A stretch of 64,000 bases of DNA from Clostridia bacterium (GCA_017522225.1 JAFWZR010000031.1:1-64000), one strand, 5' to 3'. Positions 27,336 to 35,142 are shown, counted from the stretch's first letter. Program-made: numbers and translations. Notes: a model not told the origin generated them from the sequence alone.

Positions 27336-27559
27336 TGTTGTTTTTTATAACGTTTTTTGGGCTTTTTAACTTTCTGCAAAACGGGTTTTGCCTGTTTTAA
27401 GCCTGCCGCCTCCAGGGCTCTCGGCCAGGGTCCCAGAAATGCCTTGATACGTGAGCGTGTAGGTTCATCAAAATCATCCTTTTTAGGCAATCGCCCCAGC
27501 TCATCTGACTTTTGTTTCAAAACCTCCTGTGCCCATATTTTCTTCTCTTCTGAGATCAT
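27332..27559 (-). CDS. Small homing-endonuclease-associated-repeat protein
   Basis: A 75-residue basic protein reading KIWAQEVLKQKSDELGRLPK...RSRIKAFLGPWPRALEAAGL and ending in a Lys-rich tail (KKPKKRYKKQQ). The LGRLP...IKxxFGPWPRALEAAGL pattern is that of the repeat found next to HNH homing endonucleases (a small DNA-binding helical unit), but there is no nuclease domain here. Its place as first gene of a cobalamin-transport operon, overlapping ecfT by four bases, suggests a nucleic-acid-binding regulatory or accessory role. That is inference only. Confidence 0.6.
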   Translation of the reverse strand: MISEEKKIWAQEVLKQKSDELGRLPKKDDFDEPTRSRIKAFLGPWPRALEAAGLKQAKPVLQKVKKPKKRYKKQQ

Positions 27560-27581
27560 TTTTTCACCACCGTAAAAGCAA

Positions 27582-27611
27582 AACTCTCCGACCCGGAAAG
27601 GCAGGAGAGTT
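27582..27611 (-). terminator. Riboswitch-linked intrinsic terminator
   Basis: Minus-strand stem AACTCTCC/GGAGAGTT with a 14-base C/G-rich loop followed by TTGCTTTTA, ending 14 bases before the start codon of the 75-aa gene. This is the expected OFF structure of the B12 riboswitch platform. Confidence 0.7.
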
Positions 27612-27704
27612 CAACACACGGGCAAACCGTCAGGTGAAACAGAGTTTCCCCGACTTTGCTGTATAGTCTCCCGCACCTTCCTGCCAAAGCTGCGTCAAAC
27701 AAAA

Positions 27705-27810
27705 ATACGGCAGGTGTTCTGACTGATATGCTAACGCACAAACACAGTAATGGAGGTTGCTCAGGATTCTGACCTGATTTCCCTTTTGATCTGATTGTTC
27801 AGAACCGTAT
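27705..27810 (-). promoter_or_regulatory. Cobalamin (B12) riboswitch 2, upstream of the ECF operon
   Basis: Minus-strand aptamer with the cobalamin core: AAAAGGGAA, then TCAGGTCAGAATCCTGAGCA, CC.CCATTACTGTG (the GCCACTG-type region) and the B12 box GTCAGAACACCTGCC. The outer P1 helix is ATACGG paired with CCGTAT. The 27612-27704 stretch forms the platform leading to the terminator at 27582-27611. In B12-replete cells it should shut off the HNH-repeat/ecfT/ECF fusion genes. Confidence 0.88.
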
Positions 27811-27820
27811 CAATGTTTTA

Positions 27821-27848
27821 ATTATAATTCATTTTTTAAAACTGTCAA
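27821..27848 (-). promoter_or_regulatory. Promoter of the B12-regulated ECF operon
   Basis: Minus strand TTGACA (27843-27848), 16 bases, TATAAT (27821-27826). The -35 box contains the TGA stop codon of the upstream intrinsic-factor-like gene, so the transport operon has its own promoter packed against the preceding gene. Confidence 0.75.
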
Positions 27849-29536
27849 TAGTTCAGGTCATTACCCAGGTCGCAGGTATAATGCCATACTATTTCATCAC
27901 CGTCGGACAGTCTGTATTTTCCACATCCTAAGGATGGAGATTCACCGTTTACAAAATACATCCATCCGGACAAATCCCCGTAGTCCTTTTCATAAATATT
28001 GCTGATTCCTTCAACATATAAGGTGTCAGCAGTACCCGTCGTTTCCAGATGTATACCGCTTTTCCGACAAGCTTGCAAAAGGATGTCATAAACCGTATCG
28101 TCTGCAGAAATCCCGAACTCTGTTTCCTTAAGAATAACACCGCTTACAGGAATATGTTTCTCTTTTTCGTCTTTAACTGTATCGCATCTGATACTGATTG
28201 TAACTGTTCCCGTCACATCGCTTTGTCCGGGCTTTACATTTACAAAAAGTACGAGCAGAATCACACCGACAGCAACAAGGATAATGACAATACAGTCTTT
28301 TATCTTTATTTTCTTTGTCATCAACAGTACAGCACAAATCATCAACACACTCACCACAACCGCAATTGCTGTCCACAACTTATACGAAACAACCTCCGGT
28401 TGATTCCCGGCATCTTGTACAGCGGTTGCTTTTGTTTCCCGCGTTTCTGATGTAGCCTTTGATTCTTCGGTACGCAAATATGTCTGAGGGTTATCAGAAG
28501 TTCGCGTCGTTTGCGTGTTGGCTGTTTTATCAATTGCAGCTTCAGTAACAACGGTCGATGTTTCATTCTTCGTTTTTTCGGCAGACACATTATCGTTACG
28601 TTCAAAGATATAAAACGGATTTTCACCATTTTTCATTTTTGTAAATGCAACAGCAGCACAAAACACCTGCACAGTGGCAGTGGTATCAGACTTTGTTCCG
28701 TCCTGATGACCGTATCCGCCATCCTCTGCTCGAAAAAGTTCAATCGCATCAAAAAGATTGTTCGAATTCTTAACAAATCTGCTGTCCTTCTCGGCATCAA
28801 TTCCGAGAGATGCAAGTGCAATTATAACCTGAGAAACACTCTCCGGATTGTTGACTCCATAGCTTGAATACGTTCCGTCGGCATTCTGAGATGCTGACAA
28901 AAATCCGAGAGCTTTATCGACAGCTGAACGAACAGATGCATTACTTTCATATTGCGGGGCAAGAGCCTGAACCGTCATCGCCGTTACATCAATATCACCG
29001 CTTCTGCCTGTCAATGACCAGCCGCCGTCATCTGACTGTAAGCCAAGTAATTCTTCGGTCAATGACTGCACGGAATATTTTTCACATTTATAATTGTTGT
29101 TTAATATATGAAGTCCGAAAACAAGGCTCATTATCCCCTGTTCACCGACAGAGTTTTCAAGAAAAGCTGTAATATAAGGTGACGTTCTTTCTCCCGATGC
29201 AATTAAAGTGAGTGCATACTTCAGCCGTGACGAAGCTGATCCGACTTCGTTTTCAGAAAGATATTTTTCAAGTGTTCTCTTGTACGACGTGAAATCATAG
29301 TTGCCGTAATTGCTCAGGGCCATAATGTACCACTCCGCTCCGCCGTCTGCGTTGTCAGACAGATAAACATCTATCCAATCCTGAACAGAGGCCGAAGAGG
29401 TTTTTTTCAGGTTATGCGAAATAATACTTTCGATTAAGACTTCGGTTTTTGGGGTCGCAGCAGCGGCAGGGAAAACCCCTGCCACTGCAATAATTAATAC
29501 CAGTGTAAAAAATAAAAGCTTACTTAATCTTTTCAT
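27845..29536 (-). CDS. Intrinsic-factor/transcobalamin-like surface protein: alpha-barrel domain, two TM helices, DUF4430 domain
   Basis: A 563-residue exported membrane protein. After a signal peptide (1-26) comes an alpha/alpha-barrel domain with prenyltransferase/squalene-cyclase-type repeats (LQSDDGGWS, SQNADGTYS, FRAEDGGYG; about 40-305). A Thr/Ser-rich linker follows (about 310-380), then a hairpin of two transmembrane helices (about 386-440), then a DUF4430 domain (about 450-563; GDLSGWMYFVNGESP...LSDGDEIVWHY). Alpha-barrel plus DUF4430 is the domain order of animal intrinsic factor and transcobalamin, which sandwich cobalamin. With a B12 riboswitch upstream and an ECF transporter downstream, cobamide capture at the cell surface is the likely role. 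The membrane hairpin between the two domains is unusual. It lies 6 bases after the 29543-30313 gene, in the same operon. Confidence 0.82.
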   Translation of the reverse strand: MKRLSKLLFFTLVLIIAVAGVFPAAAATPKTEVLIESIISHNLKKTSSASVQDWIDVYLSDNADGGAEWYIMALSNYGNYDFTSYKRTLEKYLSENEVGSASSRLKYALTLIASGERTSPYITAFLENSVGEQGIMSLVFGLHILNNNYKCEKYSVQSLTEELLGLQSDDGGWSLTGRSGDIDVTAMTVQALAPQYESNASVRSAVDKALGFLSASQNADGTYSSYGVNNPESVSQVIIALASLGIDAEKDSRFVKNSNNLFDAIELFRAEDGGYGHQDGTKSDTTATVQVFCAAVAFTKMKNGENPFYIFERNDNVSAEKTKNETSTVVTEAAIDKTANTQTTRTSDNPQTYLRTEESKATSETRETKATAVQDAGNQPEVVSYKLWTAIAVVVSVLMICAVLLMTKKIKIKDCIVIILVAVGVILLVLFVNVKPGQSDVTGTVTISIRCDTVKDEKEKHIPVSGVILKETEFGISADDTVYDILLQACRKSGIHLETTGTADTLYVEGISNIYEKDYGDLSGWMYFVNGESPSLGCGKYRLSDGDEIVWHYTCDLGNDLNY

Positions 29537-29542
29537 TTTTCA

Positions 29543-30313
29543 TTATGCAAAAAGTGAAGTGATAAAATTTATAATGCTCATAAAGAAACCTACAACAGCA
29601 TTAACGATAATCTCAAAAATGCCGTTGATTTGTGCGGTACATACAGGAGGTACAATCGTCTGTGAAGCTGAAACAGCACTGATTATATGCTCTCCTACCT
29701 TATCAATCTTAATTGTTGCCTTTCCGTTTTCGTCTGTTTTTACTCCTGTTGCAACGCCGTCAACTGTAATTTCAGCATCAGCAACGGTAACAGTTATCGG
29801 ATTCCAGCTTGCATCGTAACCCGCTCCGTTAAGCGTGAGCTCAATTTCATCACCTTTATTTGCTGTTACGGTGCAGTCACTGAAGAAGCAGTATGTATCC
29901 GAATAAAGCTTTGCATCCTTATAAACAAATGCAGTTAAATAATCACCGTCTTTTACGGTATCTGCAAGACTCCAACAGGATGAATTGTTAAGATAATATC
30001 CGAAGTTGCCGCTTGCATCTCCCCAAAGCTTGCCGAGAGAAATACCGTAGACCTTGTGTGTATAGTAGCTGTAACCTGCCTGTGCTCCACCGTCATAAAC
30101 AGCCTCATGCACTGCATAGAGTGCATCATTAACAGTAAGTGCACCGTCACTGTCGATGTCTTTAACATCAACTGCAACCTGAGCTGCAACAAGCTCACCC
30201 TTGTTTGCAACAGAAACATATACCTTTACGATATCATCTGCCGCGAATGTGCCGATACTCATGCATCCGAAAATCATAAGCAAAGAAAGCACGAGTGACA
30301 AAACTTTTTTCAT
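29543..30313 (-). CDS. Secreted DUF4430-type putative cobamide-binding protein
   Basis: A 256-residue exported protein: signal peptide (1-24), a DUF4430-like domain (about 25-135: LTVNDALYAVHEAVYD, YGISLGKLWGD, FGYYLNNSS, VKDGDYLTAFVY), a beta-sandwich domain (about 140-215) and a strongly amphipathic C-terminal helix ending in FITSLFA. DUF4430 is the fold of the beta domain of intrinsic factor/transcobalamin. It is the first gene behind B12 riboswitch 1, followed 6 bases later by the alpha-barrel/DUF4430 protein. A lipid- or surface-associated cobamide-binding partner is plausible. Binding itself is not shown by sequence. Confidence 0.75.
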   Translation of the reverse strand: MKKVLSLVLSLLMIFGCMSIGTFAADDIVKVYVSVANKGELVAAQVAVDVKDIDSDGALTVNDALYAVHEAVYDGGAQAGYSYYTHKVYGISLGKLWGDASGNFGYYLNNSSCWSLADTVKDGDYLTAFVYKDAKLYSDTYCFFSDCTVTANKGDEIELTLNGAGYDASWNPITVTVADAEITVDGVATGVKTDENGKATIKIDKVGEHIISAVSASQTIVPPVCTAQINGIFEIIVNAVVGFFMSIINFITSLFA

Positions 30314-30377
30314 TTTAAGAACTCCTTTATCTTGTTTTATTTATCAAAACAGTGGCCACTGATTTTGAACAAAAAAA

Positions 30378-30407
30378 TACTCCTTTAACCCAAAGGTTAA
30401 AAGAGTA
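30378..30407 (-). terminator. Second terminator in the B12 leader
   Basis: Minus-strand hairpin TACTCTTTTAACC/GGTTAAAGGAGTA (one mismatch) followed by seven T residues. It sits between the riboswitch terminator and the DUF4430 gene, giving tandem terminators in one leader. A perfect 12-bp palindrome, CAGTGGCCACTG, follows at 30350-30361. Confidence 0.75.
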
Positions 30408-30464
30408 CAACTGATTCAAAACGCGACACGGCTACAATAACTTCATAAAACAAAAAGACTGCAA

Positions 30465-30497
30465 AACCGAAGTTTACCGCTCTGCGATAAATCGGTT
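30465..30497 (-). terminator. Riboswitch 1 expression-platform terminator
   Basis: Minus-strand stem of about 14 bp, AACCGATTTATCGC with GCGGTAAACTTCGGTT (one bulged base), followed by TTGCAGTCTTTTTG. It sits 38 bases after the aptamer P1 helix and is the likely B12-dependent OFF structure. Confidence 0.75.
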
Positions 30498-30534
30498 GCA
30501 CTCTTCTCACCAAAGTTGTGTTAAACCTGAAAAA

Positions 30535-30650
30535 ATCCGGCAGGTGTTCTGACTGATACGCTCACGCATAAACACAGTAATGGCGGTTGCTCAGGATTCC
30601 GACCTGATTTCCCTTTTAATCTACTAAGTCTCAGACTGTTCAAACCGAAT
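30535..30650 (-). promoter_or_regulatory. Cobalamin (B12) riboswitch 1, upstream of DUF4430 genes
   Basis: The aptamer core is nearly identical to riboswitch 2: AAAAGGGAAATCAGGTC, GAATCCTGAGCA, ACCGCCATTACTGTG and the B12 box GTCAGAACACCTGCC. The P1 helix is ATTCGG paired with CCGGAT. The order aptamer, terminator, second terminator, DUF4430 gene places surface capture proteins under B12 repression. Confidence 0.9.
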
Positions 30651-30680
30651 CTCAATTCTGTATATGTTTATTTTTTTGGT

Positions 30681-30709
30681 ATTATATCATAGCTGTTTTT
30701 ATTTTGCAA
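30681..30709 (-). promoter_or_regulatory. Promoter of riboswitch 1 transcript
   Basis: Minus strand TTGCAA (30704-30709), 17 bases, TATAAT (30681-30686), placing the transcript start about 20-30 bases before the aptamer. The further stretch 30710-30860 is A/T-rich and shows no gene. Confidence 0.75.
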
Positions 30710-30862
30710 TATATCCGACTGAAAAAATTTATGATAGAATAAAATTCTACAGAAAACTTCAAAAATCTACGTTTAAGGTATAGATAACAACACAGAAATG
30801 CGATATGTTTGTCACCTCAGAAGTACAGATACAAAGTTTACACTAATTATTTTTAAAGCACA

Positions 30863-30892
30863 AACGCAGCAGAGTCAGACTCTGCTGCGTTT
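30863..30892. terminator. Terminator at the 3' end of papain-like gene 1
   Basis: A 13-bp perfect stem AACGCAGCAGAGT/ACTCTGCTGCGTT (small loop) followed on the plus strand by TTTTTGAC. A close relative lies at 37309-37338 beside the paralogous gene, so the terminator is part of the duplicated unit. Confidence 0.8.
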
Positions 30893-30903
30893 TTTGACTT
30901 TCT

Positions 30904-31752
30904 CTATCCTATTCTTGTTTTCAGTGAGCCTGAGCTTACTGTGTCAAGGCTTGCACCATTACCTGAGCCGCGCTGTTTATAGCAATCATCCGGATTGGCG
31001 TGCGGCTGCATTGCAACATTTTTGTTACCGCCGTGTGTGCTTGTCTGTGCCTTTGTAAAAACAGGAAACATCATCGGCATAAAGAACTTGCCCGAAACGC
31101 TGTTCCATATCCTTGAAGCAAAGAACGTACAATTGAAATATAAATCCCAATAATTCCAGCCTTTGATTTCTTTGTTTACTTTCAAAAGCTGGTCCTTTGT
31201 GATATCCATTCCCAACCAGTTTGCACTCTTAAGACCAAATTTTGTAGCACTGTATCGCTCAACATTGTAGTAGACACCCATACCGTCTCTGCGTGTCATA
31301 AGGAATGTACCTACAGACACACTGCCGAACGGTGCAACCGTATAGCAACCGACAGGCATTTCACCGTCAAATGTACTTTCAACATAAATCCACGAGTGAC
31401 CGAGGAAAACGATTTCTGAACAGATATACAATCTTCCGACCACATAATTACCCGGCAATTCGTCAAAGGTCTGCTTCGGTGGTTCGGGATCAGGATCCGG
31501 CTCGGGATCAGGGTCGGGTTCAACGGGGTCAGTCGTAGGTTCATCAGGATCTTCACCCGGTTCTGACGGATCAGTTGTAGGCTCGTCGGGATCTGACGGT
31601 TCCGACGGTATCTCGATTGAAGTTTCCGTTGTCTGCTCTTCACTAAACGGTGTGGTATCTTCAGTAGTCGACTCCTTTGCAACGGCAGTAACTCCGAAAA
31701 ATACGCAAATAACCAGCAGAACTGAAATAATTCTCAATAAATTGTTTTGCAT
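30904..31752 (-). CDS. Secreted putative permuted papain-fold (NlpC/P60-like) protein, paralog 1
   Basis: A 282-residue exported protein: signal peptide (1-25), an acidic Thr/Ser/Pro/Glu/Asp-rich stalk (about 26-92, PDPEPDPDPEPP-type repeats) and a globular domain (about 93-282). That domain has FLGHSWIYVES (His) followed about 75 residues later by YFNCTFFASRIWN (Cys). His before Cys is the order in circularly permuted papain-fold amidases of the NlpC/P60/LRAT type, so cell-wall or amide hydrolysis is a reasonable but unproven guess. The last residues SSGSLKTRIG are identical in the paralog at 37353-38288; the two domains are about 85% identical by eye. It lies 60 bases after the BspA/WWQW gene and is probably co-transcribed with it. 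Confidence 0.65.
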   Translation of the reverse strand: MQNNLLRIISVLLVICVFFGVTAVAKESTTEDTTPFSEEQTTETSIEIPSEPSDPDEPTTDPSEPGEDPDEPTTDPVEPDPDPEPDPDPEPPKQTFDELPGNYVVGRLYICSEIVFLGHSWIYVESTFDGEMPVGCYTVAPFGSVSVGTFLMTRRDGMGVYYNVERYSATKFGLKSANWLGMDITKDQLLKVNKEIKGWNYWDLYFNCTFFASRIWNSVSGKFFMPMMFPVFTKAQTSTHGGNKNVAMQPHANPDDCYKQRGSGNGASLDTVSSGSLKTRIG

Positions 31753-31812
31753 AAAACCACCCTTATATTCTTTTTAAGGCAAAATTTGAGAGTCTGCCTT
31801 TATTAATTCAGC

Positions 31813-33507
31813 TTAATACCAAATCCAACCGAAAAGAACAATAACAATAATCCACTGCCACCAATTATAATTAACTTTAACTGTGCAAGTGTCTGAAACT
31901 GTGTTGCCGAATTCGTCTGTGACTGTTACGGTGATTGTTGCAGAGCCTGTCTTGCCTGCCACGACCTTGCCGTTTGCATCAACGGATGCAACTGACGGAT
32001 TTGATGAAGAATATGTAACCGTGTACTTCACCCCTGAATCAACAGTAATTGACGGTGTGATTGTAGTTGAAGCCTTATAGTCGAGGGAAACATCTGAAAT
32101 TGCAACACCTCTGACTTTGCCTGTTGCCGGAATCACCTTGGTTTCCAATACAAATCCACATTCACCACAGAACAAATGCATAACGCCACTTTCAGTCGGT
32201 GTAGATGGCTTTGTAACACTCCATATACCTTCATCATGACCTTTTTCAGGCACATAATCATCAACATAACTGTCTCCACACTCACAAGTGAATGTTGTAT
32301 ATCCCTGCTCTGTGCATGTCGGTGCAGTTACAACCGCATTGTGATTATGCTCTGCGATTTTTTCAATTGTTTCGGTGTATGTATCACCGCAAGAGCAAGT
32401 GTAAGTCATAACTCCTGTTGTTGTGTGCGTTGCAGGTGTTGTGATTTCTGATGTATGACTATGACCTGTTGCTTCAACATAATCGTCAACATAACTGTCA
32501 CCGCACTCGCAGGTATAGGTTGTGTAACCGTGCTCTGTGCAGGTTGGTGCAGTTACAACGGATTCATAACTGTGAGGACAATAACTGTAATGAATTGTTG
32601 CGTTAAGGAGAGATTCGTTGTATGTACCGATACTAATATTGTTCCATTCTTCTTCTGTGCCGCAGTAATAGACATCTGCAAGACTGTAGCAACCTCTAAA
32701 CGAACATTCTCCGATTGCGGTAACACTTTCAGGGATTGTTATACTTGTGAGCTTACTACATCTATAGAACGCAGAACCACCAATCGTTGTGACACCGTTG
32801 CCTATAATTACACTTGTCAGACTTGTACATCCACTAAAAGCAGCAATCCCTATATTGTTTACACTATCTGGAATTGTAATGCTTGTAAGTTTATTACAAT
32901 CATCAAATGCAGAAATTCCAATTTCAGTAACTCCACCTAGAATATCATAATTTGACCTACCGTTTCCTGGTGGATATTTCACTAAAACAGTTTTGTCCTT
33001 ATTATAAAGAACTTCATTTGAATCACTGCTATAGTATGAATTGTTAATATCTACATATATATATGATAGTTTACTACACTCGTCAAAAGCCGTATCATAA
33101 ATTTTATAAACACTAGAAGGAATTGAAATCCTACTTAGACTTGTACATCCTGAAAAAGCAAAGCGACCAATTACACCTACACTGCCACCAATTGTAATAT
33201 CTTTAATATTTTGACACCAAGCGAACGCATAATCCCCTATGTTTGTAACATCTTTACCTATATATACTGAAGTTATACTTGAAGACACATCGTACCAAGG
33301 CACTTCAGTATAATTACCCCAATTATACATCGAACCCGATCCACTTATTGACAAATTACCATTCATGTTGAGCGTCCAATTAAGATTATCACCACAAGTA
33401 CCACTGTATGTTGCCGCATTGGCATTGAACGTCGAAAATGACATAATAGACACCATCATTATCAGCACCAATAGCATCGATAAAAATTTTACGAACATCT
33501 TTTTCAT
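31813..33507 (-). CDS. BspA-like surface protein with Big2 domain and WWQW tail, copy 1
   Basis: A 564-residue exported protein: signal peptide (1-32), the SGTCGDNLNW...LSISGSGSM module, LRR_5 repeats (about 75-285), and a DVYYCGTEEEW cap. Four Cys-containing repeats of the TYTCECGDSYVDDYV type (about 310-455) follow, then a Big2 domain (about 465-545) and the C-terminal tail NWWQWIIVIVLFGWIWY. It likely decorates the cell surface. It precedes papain-like paralog 1 by 60 bases, the same order as the 38329-39216 / 37353-38288 pair. The AGGAGG box and sigma-A promoter at 33537-33565 are close to consensus. Confidence 0.82.
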   Translation of the reverse strand: MKKMFVKFLSMLLVLIMMVSIMSFSTFNANAATYSGTCGDNLNWTLNMNGNLSISGSGSMYNWGNYTEVPWYDVSSSITSVYIGKDVTNIGDYAFAWCQNIKDITIGGSVGVIGRFAFSGCTSLSRISIPSSVYKIYDTAFDECSKLSYIYVDINNSYYSSDSNEVLYNKDKTVLVKYPPGNGRSNYDILGGVTEIGISAFDDCNKLTSITIPDSVNNIGIAAFSGCTSLTSVIIGNGVTTIGGSAFYRCSKLTSITIPESVTAIGECSFRGCYSLADVYYCGTEEEWNNISIGTYNESLLNATIHYSYCPHSYESVVTAPTCTEHGYTTYTCECGDSYVDDYVEATGHSHTSEITTPATHTTTGVMTYTCSCGDTYTETIEKIAEHNHNAVVTAPTCTEQGYTTFTCECGDSYVDDYVPEKGHDEGIWSVTKPSTPTESGVMHLFCGECGFVLETKVIPATGKVRGVAISDVSLDYKASTTITPSITVDSGVKYTVTYSSSNPSVASVDANGKVVAGKTGSATITVTVTDEFGNTVSDTCTVKVNYNWWQWIIVIVLFGWIWY

Positions 33508-33536
33508 TTTTATACCTCCTCAAAACACACAGGTGT

Positions 33537-33565
33537 ATTATATCAAATCAAAAGTGTATATGCAA
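33537..33565 (-). promoter_or_regulatory. Promoter of the BspA/papain-like pair 1
   Basis: Minus strand TTGCAT (33560-33565), 17 bases, TATAAT (33537-33542). Unlike the island promoters at 42030 and 44471, no CATTTCAG repeats lie upstream. Confidence 0.75.
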
Positions 33566-33594
33566 GCGTTTTATAATCAGCCACATGAAAACAT

Positions 33595-33634
33595 CAGACA
33601 CATCATCAAGGAAAAATCCAAAATGATGTGTCTG
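33595..33634 (+). terminator. Terminator-like hairpin, orphan
   Basis: A perfect 12-bp stem CAGACACATCAT/ATGATGTGTCTG with a 16-base loop, followed by GGTTTTTTAATT on the plus strand. No plus-strand gene ends here now, so it may be a relic of DNA lost on the left. Confidence 0.6.
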
Positions 33635-33768
33635 GGTTTTTTAATTATTAATTTTGTGTGAGCTTCATTTTACAAAAGCAAAACGAAGCCGAAAAAGCTC
33701 AAAAAGCCTTGTAAATCAAGGATTATTACGAGCAAATCGAGTAACAAGGTTCTGACGAAGTCAGGTTC

Positions 33769-33834
33769 TTATTTGCTTGCTTCTTCAACTGCAACTGCAC
33801 AAGCAACAGTCATACCAACCATCGGGTTGTTACC
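33769..33834 (-). pseudogene. Displaced 3' end of the GGGtGRT gene (attachment-site-like direct repeat)
   Basis: Sixty-six bases that translate on the minus strand to the last 21 residues and stop of the GGGtGRT protein (GNNPMVG ... VEEASK), with no start or upstream coding part. Against the intact gene end (44689-44754) there are 8 base differences, all synonymous, and 26 identical bases at the inner edge. Homology stops abruptly at 33834/44754. This is the pattern left when an element integrates into a gene's 3' end and brings its own copy of that end. Confidence 0.75.
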
Positions 33835-33973
33835 TTTTTAGTTAAACTGATTTTAAGGCTATTTTTTTAACTTTTTTCAAACGGTATGATACTCTTTGTA
33901 CATTTTTGTACGATGTTTTCATACCTTCGACTATACCATTTGCCGTCAATGGCTACAATTTGGCTACAACTGA

Positions 33974-35113
33974 TTATCCCCTATCCAAAATCTCTTTAGC
34001 TCGGTTACGGATAATTCTTTCAATCAGTGTAAGTCTGTCTTTACTCAGATTGTAACGACTGTGACGCTTGAATTTGAAATTAAGAAGCTTACGAAGATTG
34101 TTCTTCTGCTCGTGTGAAAGAACCGATGCAGCTTCAGCTACAAAGTCGTCATATACACAAGGCATAATCGTATCGGCATATTTCTGTAATGCTTCTTCAC
34201 TTTCCAAAGCATCCCTGCCTGCGAAGTTCAGAAGCGAATTGCCATGGTCAAACAACGGAGCCGGTGCAACAATCTTGTTGGTTTTACAATCAACCAAAAA
34301 GCCGAAGTTTCCGTAGTGTCGGTCAGAATTAAATATCACAGCGTCGAGCAGAATCATATCATTCAGCGCTTTGACAAAGTCTTCTCCGAGACTTGCATAA
34401 AACTCTTTGACTGCTTTAAAACCGCCCGATTTAACGATTCTGCCAACAGGAACATAAGCAAGGTCTTTGCTCGTGAACAAATCACAATGAGAGCAAAGTC
34501 TGCCCTTCCACATTGCAAGGTTGTATTTTACAGCATCTATACCGAGAGCCTCCGCAATCTGATAAGCGTAAAATTCTGAATAAGGCTCATTACCTGTGTT
34601 TGATGCGCCTTCCGTTCCGCCTTTGTAAAGACGAATTGTGCCATCCTGTCTGCGCCAACATTTCGGGAGCATACCGTTAGTAGTAAATTCGGGGCTTGAG
34701 GATATAATCGAACCTGTGCTGCTGCCATAACCTGTGAAAGCAATCTGTCCGAGCACTCTGCTGAAACGGTTATCGTACAGGTTACACTCTTCAAATGTAC
34801 CCTCAAAAGTTTCATCGACTACCCAATAGCAGTCATTCAGAGAAAGTCCTTTAGACAGCTTTATAATATCAAGAGGTCTGTTGATACTCATACCCATTGT
34901 GCTGAGCAGATTATCAACATACGCACGGTTACGCGGAATGTTTCTGTGCTTGAGCCAACTTTCGATTCCCTTAGGCGAAACCTCTGCCAAGTCCAACGGC
35001 AACAAATCTTTATGTTCCTCGTTCACCCAAAGAACCTCGATATTCATTTCCGCACCGTTATCCGCTTCAAATGTCAGCAACGGCAAATCGTACTGCTTCA
35101 ATGTGTATTTCAT
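33974..35113 (-). CDS. HipA-like Ser/Thr kinase (stand-alone)
   Basis: A 379-residue protein with the HipA-type kinase core. RLYKGGTEGASNTGNEPYSEFYAYQIAEAL (about 162-191) has the Lys and Glu of the ATP site. IFNSDRHYGNFGFLVD (about 276-291) is the catalytic loop (D-R-H-x-x-N), and PLFDHGNSLL (about 303) is the metal-binding DFG equivalent. HipA kinases usually phosphorylate a tRNA synthetase or other target and pair with a HipB antitoxin; no HipB-like gene lies beside it. It sits just inside the proposed island end and has its own promoter, divergent from the two-component system. Cargo kinase, toxin or phage-defence roles are all possible. Confidence 0.7.
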   Translation of the reverse strand: MKYTLKQYDLPLLTFEADNGAEMNIEVLWVNEEHKDLLPLDLAEVSPKGIESWLKHRNIPRNRAYVDNLLSTMGMSINRPLDIIKLSKGLSLNDCYWVVDETFEGTFEECNLYDNRFSRVLGQIAFTGYGSSTGSIISSSPEFTTNGMLPKCWRRQDGTIRLYKGGTEGASNTGNEPYSEFYAYQIAEALGIDAVKYNLAMWKGRLCSHCDLFTSKDLAYVPVGRIVKSGGFKAVKEFYASLGEDFVKALNDMILLDAVIFNSDRHYGNFGFLVDCKTNKIVAPAPLFDHGNSLLNFAGRDALESEEALQKYADTIMPCVYDDFVAEAASVLSHEQKNNLRKLLNFKFKRHSRYNLSKDRLTLIERIIRNRAKEILDRG

Positions 35114-35142
35114 ATCATCACCTCCTATTGTTTATATGTATT

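Noticed and set aside
33595..33634. Hairpin as the end of an unseen plus-strand gene
   Set aside because: No open frame with coding character precedes it on the plus strand; it is listed only as an orphan terminator-like hairpin.
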